From assembly GCA_964538565.1 (NCBI GenBank), contig CAZIGW010000035.1:1-37631 (forward strand): 37,631 nucleotides of DNA, in the 5' to 3' direction. The stretch is from CAYVBN01 sp964538565. Its GTDB lineage: Bacteria > Pseudomonadota > Alphaproteobacteria > Rhizobiales > Xanthobacteraceae. The stretch's first letter is position 1. Each line of letters begins with the position of its first letter. A program made the translations under genes and the position numbers. The notes under the pieces were generated by a model. That model saw only the letters and a list, made by a program, of their open reading frames with translations. It was not told where the DNA came from and did no database searches. Positions 32,499 through 37,631 of this stretch are shown piece after piece.

Positions 32499-33884
32499 TC
32501 AGGCGGCGAGCGCCGCGAGCACCCGCGCCCAGCTGCGCGTTCCCTTGTGGAACGACGTCAGGTCGTACTTCTCGTTCGGCGAGTGAATCCGGTCGTCGTC
32601 GAGGCCGAAGCCGATCAGCAGCGTGTCGATGCCGAGCAGGCGCTTGAAGTCGGCGACGATCGGGATCGAGGCCCCGGAACCGATCAGCAGCGCGTCCCTG
32701 TTCCATTCCTGCGTGAGCGCCCGCCGCGCGGCGGCGAGTTGCGGCATGCGCCAGTCGAGCGCGATCGCGGGCGCGCCCGCATGGCTGATGAATTCCGCCC
32801 GGCAGTCCGCCGGCAGCCGCGCGCGCACGAAGGCGCGGAACGCGGCGCGGATCGTCTCCGGATCCTGACCCTCGACCAGACGGAACGACACTTTCGCCGA
32901 GGCCTGCGCCGGGATGACGGTTTTCGAACCCTCGCCCGTGTAGCCGCCGGTGATCCCGTTGACGTCGCATGTCGGGCGCGAGGAGAGCTGCTCGATCAAC
33001 AGCCGGTCCTTTTCGCCGGCCGGCACGCTCAGGCCGACCTGACCGAGAAAGGATTGCGGCGTCAGGTCGAGCGCCTCCCATTGCCTGCGCACGTCGGGCG
33101 GGAGTTCCTTCACGCCGTCGTAAAAGCCCGGAATCGTGATGTGGCCGTTCTCGTCATGGATGGCGGCGAGGATCCTGGCAAGGACGCGGATCGGGTTCTG
33201 CGCCGCGCCGCCGAACAGTCCGGAGTGGAGATCGCGATCCGCCGCATGGATCGTCACCTCGTCATAGACGAGCCCGCGCAACGACGTGGTGATCGCCGGC
33301 GTCTTCGCATCCCACATGCCGGTGTCGCACACGAGCGCGACATCGGCCTCGAGCTCACCTTGATGCGCCTCGAGAAAGGCCGGAAGATTTTTCGAGCCGC
33401 ATTCCTCCTCGCCCTCGATCATCATCGTGATCGGCAGCGGCAGCGAGCCGCTCACCGCCTTCCAGGCCCGGCACGCCTCGAGGAACGTCATCACCTGCCC
33501 TTTGTCGTCGCAGGCGCCGCGCGCGACGATCGCCTTGCGGCCGTCCGGCAGGGTGGCGATCCGCGGTTCGAACGGCGGCGCGTCCCACAGATCGAGCGGA
33601 TCGACCGGCTGCACGTCGTAGTGTCCGTAGAACAGGGCGCGCGATCCCTCGCCACTGCTCCTGGCGAGCACCACCGGATGACCCGCCGTCGGCCGCACCG
33701 CCGCGTCGAAGCCGATGCCGGCAAGCTCGCGGGCGACGAAATCGGCGGCCGCCGCGCATTGTTCCTTGAACGCCGGATCGGTGGAGATCGAGCGGATGCG
33801 GAGAAAATCGAACAGCCGAGCGAGGCTGGCGTCGAGATCGGCATCGATGCGGGCAAGAACGGCGGAGAGCGTGTCTGATGGCAT
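32499..33884 (-). CDS. M20-family metallopeptidase (dipeptidase/ArgE-DapE type)
   Basis: The protein has about 461 residues with di-zinc site residues His88 (FYGHYDVQP), Asp126 (GACDDKGQ), catalytic Glu159 and Glu160 (EGEEECGS) and Asp187 (CDTGMWD). The insert dimerisation domain (LHSGLFGGAAQNPIRVLARIL) and late SGASIPIV and HSPNEKYD fit the M20 CNDP-like dipeptidase group. It should hydrolyse dipeptides or N-acyl amino acids in the cytoplasm. The start is the ATG at 33884 or one at 33923, 13 codons upstream; neither has a strong ribosome site. Confidence 0.88.
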   Translation of the reverse strand: MPSDTLSAVLARIDADLDASLARLFDFLRIRSISTDPAFKEQCAAAADFVARELAGIGFDAAVRPTAGHPVVLARSSGEGSRALFYGHYDVQPVDPLDLWDAPPFEPRIATLPDGRKAIVARGACDDKGQVMTFLEACRAWKAVSGSLPLPITMMIEGEEECGSKNLPAFLEAHQGELEADVALVCDTGMWDAKTPAITTSLRGLVYDEVTIHAADRDLHSGLFGGAAQNPIRVLARILAAIHDENGHITIPGFYDGVKELPPDVRRQWEALDLTPQSFLGQVGLSVPAGEKDRLLIEQLSSRPTCDVNGITGGYTGEGSKTVIPAQASAKVSFRLVEGQDPETIRAAFRAFVRARLPADCRAEFISHAGAPAIALDWRMPQLAAARRALTQEWNRDALLIGSGASIPIVADFKRLLGIDTLLIGFGLDDDRIHSPNEKYDLTSFHKGTRSWARVLAALAA

Positions 33885-34118
33885 CGTCGGCGTCTCTGGA
33901 AGAATTTTTGCGCACGCGTTCATCTCAACGCGTAAACCTTGTGCATAGGTGACCGTTATAGAATTCGCTCGTCCCCGATTCCACCGCTATTCACACCCGG
34001 TTCCGGCGTGTTTTCGCTGCAACGCACGAAGACAGAATTCGGCCGCGCGCTTGTGTTCTGTTCTCTCGTGATGTTCATTGTGCCGCAACCTGCCGTAAGC
34101 GCAGGGGACGAGGGGACC

Positions 34119-34478
34119 ATGGACGAGCTGATCGGGCGCATCGTCACGAACGTCGGCGTTGACCGATCGGTCGCGGAGAAGGCCGTCGGCATCATTCTTG
34201 ATTTTCTCTCCAAGGAAGGGCCGGTCGACCGGGTGCAAGCCTTGATCGATCGCCTGCCCGGCGCCGATGCATTGCTGCAAGCGGCGCGGAGCGGAGAGCA
34301 GGCCGGCGGCATGGGAGGCATCATGGGCGCCGGCACACGGCTGATGGGGATCGGTCTCAACATGGGCCAGATCCAGGGCGTCACGCGCGAAGTCATCGCC
34401 TACACCCGCGAGAAGGCCGGAGAGGAAGCGGTCGGCGAGATCGTCGCGGCCGTTCCCGGCCTCAGCCAGTTCATCTGA
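34119..34478 (+). CDS. Small DUF2267/DUF2780-like helical protein
   Basis: The 119-residue protein reads MDELIGRIVTNVGVDRSVAEKAVGIILDFLSKEGP, then VQALIDRLPGADALLQAA, a Gly/Met-rich stretch (GGMGGIMGAGTRLMGIGLNMG) and helices to the end. It resembles the DUF2267/DUF2780 type of helical proteins of unknown role. GAGGGG lies just before the ATG at 34119; an open frame continues upstream with an apparent signal-like stretch (ALVFCSLVMFIVPQPAVSAG), so a longer secreted form cannot be ruled out. It is followed 55 bases later by the DUF4332 gene. Confidence 0.7.
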   Translation: MDELIGRIVTNVGVDRSVAEKAVGIILDFLSKEGPVDRVQALIDRLPGADALLQAARSGEQAGGMGGIMGAGTRLMGIGLNMGQIQGVTREVIAYTREKAGEEAVGEIVAAVPGLSQFI

Positions 34479-34533
34479 CAACCCTCAGAGGCGGAGTTGC
34501 GGACCGCGGACCGGAACGACTGAGGAGGCATGC

Positions 34534-34941
34534 ATGTCCTATCCGATCGCTGACCTCGAAGGCATCGATCCGCGCGTGGCCGCGAGCCTGAAGTCGGTCG
34601 GCATCCGCACGACCGGAAAGCTGCTCGAGGCGGCGAAAAGCCCGAAGGACCGCAAGCGGCTGGCCGCCCGCACCGGCCTCGAGGAGCGCTGCATCCTGCG
34701 CTGCGCCAACATGGCCGACCGCATGCGCATCAAGGGCATCGGCGAGGACTACGCCGAACTCCTGGAAGCGGCCGGCGTTGATACGGTGAAGGAGCTCAAG
34801 TACCGAAACCCGGCGAACCTCGCCAAGGCGATGCAGGCCGCGAACGCCAAGCGCAAGCTGGTGCGCGTGCTTCCGTCCGAGAAGACCGTCGTGCGCTGGA
34901 TCGAGCACGCCAAGAAGCTGCCGCTCAAGATCACGTATTGA
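34534..34941 (+). CDS. DUF4332 family protein (helix-hairpin-helix-like)
   Basis: The 135-residue protein contains two helix-hairpin-helix-like units: ADLEGIDPRVAASLKSVGIRTTGKLLEAA near the start and RIKGIGEDYAELLEAAGVDTVKELKYRNPANLAKAMQ in the middle. This matches DUF4332, a family with such motifs and no assigned function; DNA or protein binding is plausible. GAGGAGG lies 5 bases before the ATG. It is a strong, cleanly coded gene about 95 bases before folP, so it may share its transcript. Confidence 0.85.
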   Translation: MSYPIADLEGIDPRVAASLKSVGIRTTGKLLEAAKSPKDRKRLAARTGLEERCILRCANMADRMRIKGIGEDYAELLEAAGVDTVKELKYRNPANLAKAMQAANAKRKLVRVLPSEKTVVRWIEHAKKLPLKITY

Positions 34942-35035
34942 GCGCGGCGAGCGGGGCAGGCCTCCCGGCGACCGGGTGGGCAGCCGACGACGGGCCTCGC
35001 TTGACAGGCTGGTCCCGACGGCGCAGAGCGACCGC

Positions 35036-35899
35036 ATGACCCTGTCCGACCGCACTCTCCCGCCCGTCCGCGCATCCGAGTGCGTGCCCGCGGTCCTTGC
35101 GCGGCTTCTCGAACAGAACCGGCCCTTGATCATGGGCGTGCTCAACGTCACGCCGGATTCCTTCTCGGACGGGGGGCGCTTCCTCGATCCGCGGGTAGCG
35201 ATCGAACATGCCCGCCGCATGGTCGCCGAGGGCGCCGACCTGATCGACGTCGGAGCCGAGTCAACCCGTCCGTACGGGGGCATGCGTCCGGTGTCGGTCG
35301 AGGAGGAGATGGATCGCCTTGGCCCGGTTCTGCGCGAGGTCGTCGCGCTGGGCCCGCCGGTATCGATCGACACCATGAAGGCGAAGGTCGCCGCCTGGGC
35401 GATCGAGGCGGGCGCGGTCATCGCCAACGACGTCTGGGGCCTGCAGCGCGATCCCGACATGGCGCGGGTCGTCGCCGAATACGGGGTGCCCGTGATCGTC
35501 ATGCACAACCGCGAGAGCGCCGATCCGGCGATCGACATCATGGCCGACGTCGAAGCGTTCTTCGCGCGCTCGCTCGACATCGCGGGACGCGCCGGCATCG
35601 CCCGCGAGCGCATCGTGCTCGATCCCGGCATCGGCTTCGGCAAGACGCAGGAGCAGAGCATCGAGGTGATGGCCCGCCTCGATCGCCTCGCGCGCTTCGG
35701 CCTGCCGATCCTCGTCGGCGCCTCGCGCAAGCGCTTCATCGATTCCGTCTCGCCGGCGCCGCCCGACCGCCGCCTCGGCGGATCAATTGCCGCGCACGTT
35801 CTCGCCGTTCTCTCGGGCGCGCGAATCGTGCGCGTGCACGATGTCGCCGAGACCGTGCAGGCCCTCAGAGTCGTCGGCGCAATCCGGAGCGCGCGATGA
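35036..35899 (+). CDS. folP: Dihydropteroate synthase
   Basis: The 287-residue enzyme joins p-aminobenzoate to 6-hydroxymethyl-dihydropterin pyrophosphate in folate synthesis and is the sulfonamide target. The signature MGVLNVTPDSFSDGG is at 33-47; DVGAESTRPYG, NDVWGLQRD, DPGIGFGKT and GASRKRFI follow in family order. The ATG at 35036 is chosen; a frame to 34976 adds 20 residues without similarity. Its stop overlaps the folB start (ATGA). Confidence 0.94.
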   Translation: MTLSDRTLPPVRASECVPAVLARLLEQNRPLIMGVLNVTPDSFSDGGRFLDPRVAIEHARRMVAEGADLIDVGAESTRPYGGMRPVSVEEEMDRLGPVLREVVALGPPVSIDTMKAKVAAWAIEAGAVIANDVWGLQRDPDMARVVAEYGVPVIVMHNRESADPAIDIMADVEAFFARSLDIAGRAGIARERIVLDPGIGFGKTQEQSIEVMARLDRLARFGLPILVGASRKRFIDSVSPAPPDRRLGGSIAAHVLAVLSGARIVRVHDVAETVQALRVVGAIRSAR

Positions 35900-36264
35900 G
35901 CGACATCGTCTTCGTCAAGGGATTGCTGATTCACGCCCACCACGGCGTCATGGCGCATGAGGAGAAGGTCGGCCAGCGCTTCGTGCTCGACCTCGAGCTT
36001 GTGCTCGATCTGCACGGCGCCTCCCACTCCGACAAGCTCGCCGACACCGTCTCCTACAGCGCCATCGTCGAGACCGCGACCGCGGCCTTCACGGCCCGCA
36101 GCTTCAAGCTGATCGAGGCGGCGGCCGGGGCGGTCGCCGACGCGGTGCTTTCGGCGTTTCCGCGCGTCGTGTCGCTGCGCGTCACGGTGCACAAGCCGCA
36201 CGCGCCCATCGCCGCGATTTTCGAGGATGCCGGCGTGACCATCACGCGAAGCCGTCGTGGCTGA
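35896..36264 (+). CDS. folB: Dihydroneopterin aldolase
   Basis: The 122-residue enzyme cleaves 7,8-dihydroneopterin to 6-hydroxymethyl-dihydropterin and glycolaldehyde. The start VFVKGLLIHAHHGVMAHEEKVGQRFVLDLEL, the YSAIVE segment and VHKPHAPI match FolB. It overlaps folP by 4 bases and folK by 8, so the three genes are one translational unit. Confidence 0.93.
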   Translation: MSDIVFVKGLLIHAHHGVMAHEEKVGQRFVLDLELVLDLHGASHSDKLADTVSYSAIVETATAAFTARSFKLIEAAAGAVADAVLSAFPRVVSLRVTVHKPHAPIAAIFEDAGVTITRSRRG

Positions 36265-36745
36265 AGCCCTTCTCGCGCTCGGCGGCAACGTCGGCGACGT
36301 GCGCGCGACCTTCGACCAGGCTCTCGCCATGCTGTGCGAAGGTGGCGTCGCGCGGCTCGTTGCCCGCTCGGCCAACTACCGCACCCCGCCCTGGGGAGTC
36401 GAGGACCAGCCCGCTTTCATCAACGCCTGCGCGTGCATCGAAACCGCGCTGCCGCCGCGCGCGCTGCTCGTCCGCCTGCAGGCGATCGAGCGGGCGCTCG
36501 GGCGCGACCGCGCGAACGAGCAGCGCTGGGGACCGCGCACGATCGATCTCGACATTCTCGCCTACGACGGCCTCGTCATCGACGAGCCGGGGCTGCAGCT
36601 TCCCCATCCGCGACTGCTGCAGCGCGCCTTCGTGCTCGTGCCGCTGGCCGAGATCGCGCCCGACTGGCAGATCGCCGGAACAACCGTCCGGGTGGCGCTG
36701 GGGCGGCTCGACACCGGCGGCATTCTCCGGCTGCCGAGCGCCTGA
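36257..36745 (+). CDS. folK: 2-amino-4-hydroxy-6-hydroxymethyldihydropteridine pyrophosphokinase
   Basis: The 162-residue enzyme moves pyrophosphate from ATP to hydroxymethyl-dihydropterin, giving the FolP substrate. The start LLALGGNVGD, YRTPPWGVEDQPAFINAC, and the signature RWGPRTIDLDILAYD with LPHPRLLQRAFVLVPLAEIAP fit HPPK. The GTG start lies inside the end of folB. Confidence 0.93.
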   Translation: MAEALLALGGNVGDVRATFDQALAMLCEGGVARLVARSANYRTPPWGVEDQPAFINACACIETALPPRALLVRLQAIERALGRDRANEQRWGPRTIDLDILAYDGLVIDEPGLQLPHPRLLQRAFVLVPLAEIAPDWQIAGTTVRVALGRLDTGGILRLPSA

Positions 36746-36796
36746 GGCCCCTTGGGCGAAGGTGGAATTGGTCATCCGGCGGCGGACGTGGCATTT

Positions 36797-36813
36797 TCCC
36801 GGCGCGGCCGGGA
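36797..36813. repeat. 7-bp perfect hairpin between folK and the mutase gene
   Basis: TCCCGGC, loop GCG, GCCGGGA. It covers the first base of an upstream in-frame ATG (36813) of the next gene, which favours the start at 36834. Confidence 0.5.
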
Positions 36814-36833
36814 TGGCGATACAGAAGGCTTCG

Positions 36834-37631
36834 ATGTCCAACAGCGGTTCCGACGAGTTGGCGCTCGCTGCCGATTTTACGCCCGCCACCCGCGAGCAAT
36901 GGCTGCGGCTCGTCGAAGGCATCCTCAAGGGCCAGCCGTTCGAGCGGCTGGTCTCCAGAACCTACGACAACCTGCGGATCGAACCGCTCTATCCCGGCGA
37001 TCCGCGGGCGCAGGTCGTCGCCGGACGCGCGCCAGGCAGGCCCTGGGATGTGCTCCAGCGGATCGATCATCCCGATCCGGCCGCCGCCAACGCCCAGGCT
37101 CTCACCGATCTTGAAAACGGCGCCGACGGATTGTCGATCGTGTTCGCCGGATCGCCCGGCGCGTACGGCTACGGGCTCGACGCGACGGCGGTCGCGCTCG
37201 AACGCGTGCTCGAAGGGATCGTGCTCGATGCCGGAATCTCGCTCGAGCTTCATCCGGGCCCGCGCGCGGAGATCGTCTGCGCCGGTCTCGCCGACCTGGT
37301 GCGGCGGCGTGGCGTCGACCCCGGGTCGCTTTCGATCCGGTTCGGCCTCGATCCCGCCGGGTCCGCCGCCGTCGAGGGCGCAAGCGTCTCGACCTGGCGC
37401 GAGACGCGTGCGCGGCTGGCCGCCGCCGTCGCCGATCTCGCCGCGCTTGGGTTCAACGGTCCGTTCGCCGCCGCCGACGGGTGCATCGTGCACGACGCCG
37501 GCGGAACCGAAGCGCAGGAGCTCGCCGTGGTGCTGGCGGTCGCCATCGCCTGTCTGCGCGCGTTCGAGGACGCGGGAATCCCCCTCGCCGACGCGCGGAG
37601 GATGGTCTTTTTCCGCCTCGTCGCCGATGCC
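36834..37631 (+). CDS. mutA: Methylmalonyl-CoA mutase small (beta) subunit, N-terminal part
   Basis: 266 codons are visible and the gene continues past the window. EQWLRLVEGILKGQPFERLVSRTYDNLRIEPLYPGD, PWDVLQRIDHPDPAAANAQALTDLENGADGLSIVF and a TIM-barrel-like continuation match the small subunit of methylmalonyl-CoA mutase, which pairs with the cobalamin-binding large subunit to convert methylmalonyl-CoA to succinyl-CoA. The small subunit lacks cobalamin-binding function itself. The ATG at 36834 has AGAAGG 6 bases upstream; an in-frame ATG at 36813 would add 7 residues. Confidence 0.88.
   Translation, partial: MSNSGSDELALAADFTPATREQWLRLVEGILKGQPFERLVSRTYDNLRIEPLYPGDPRAQVVAGRAPGRPWDVLQRIDHPDPAAANAQALTDLENGADGLSIVFAGSPGAYGYGLDATAVALERVLEGIVLDAGISLELHPGPRAEIVCAGLADLVRRRGVDPGSLSIRFGLDPAGSAAVEGASVSTWRETRARLAAAVADLAALGFNGPFAAADGCIVHDAGGTEAQELAVVLAVAIACLRAFEDAGIPLADARRMVFFRLVADA

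Noticed and set aside
1..37631. Search for CRISPR arrays, defence islands, prophage, transposases, integrases and tRNA-linked islands
   Set aside because: No regularly spaced repeats, mobile-element proteins or tRNA-like sequences were seen; nearly all genes have chromosomal, lineage-typical families.

Overview
The window is high-GC DNA with the gene content of an alphaproteobacterium of the order Hyphomicrobiales, probably Bradyrhizobium/Xanthobacteraceae-like. This rests on a FeuP/FeuQ-like two-component pair, a MucR/Ros regulator, a DivJ/PleC-type histidine kinase, and DUF5330, DUF1491, DUF2336 and DUF1214/DUF1254 proteins. Two near-consensus CtrA boxes (TTAA-N7-CTAA) agree with it. No tRNA, rRNA, CRISPR array, insertion sequence or prophage was seen. 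Most of the window is chromosomal housekeeping and lineage-specific genes.

Layout. (1) 1-3885, minus: a tightly coupled redox operon. A membrane cytochrome b fused to an ethylbenzene-dehydrogenase-type haem-binding domain is followed by two paralogous [2Fe-2S]/FAD/NAD reductases, each joined to the gene before it by a one-base stop/start overlap. The second is cut by the window edge. (2) 4495-7562, minus: a glycine-zipper lipoprotein, then FeuP/FeuQ-like regulators with a PepSY protein upstream. (3) 7563-8564: about 1 kb without a convincing gene, holding a perfect inverted repeat and a GCGT-rich low-complexity tract, followed by a secreted S1 protease. (4) 9354-13085, minus: a one-TM protein and two tandem DHA2 efflux transporters. 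(5) 13445-17804: YcgN-like protein, penicillin-binding protein 1A and a coupled DUF1214/DUF1254 pair. (6) 17812-23149: a lipoprotein, small unknown genes, DUF2336, DUF1491, and a DivJ/PleC-like kinase overlapping a peptidoglycan-binding membrane protein. (7) 23566-25173: DUF5330, SufE and MucR. (8) 25781-33884: oligopeptidase B, a proline-rich membrane protein, Fe-type superoxide dismutase, a GT39-like membrane protein, an L-2-haloacid dehalogenase and an M20 peptidase. (9) 34119-37631, plus: two small unknowns, the folate operon folP-folB-folK, and the start of a methylmalonyl-CoA mutase small subunit.

The most unusual locus is the redox operon. The middle gene (800-2050) carries a C-terminal tail that matches the last 26 residues of the cytochrome/haem protein before its final lysine. 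This suggests that the whole unit (haem protein plus reductase) was once duplicated and that one haem-protein copy was then deleted down to a remnant fused to the reductase. Other points of note are a MucR whose zinc-ligand positions are mostly replaced, a kinase/peptidoglycan-binding pair under a possible CtrA box, a trypsin-fold protease that may be matured directly by signal peptidase, and several strong hairpins, the strongest directly after sodB.
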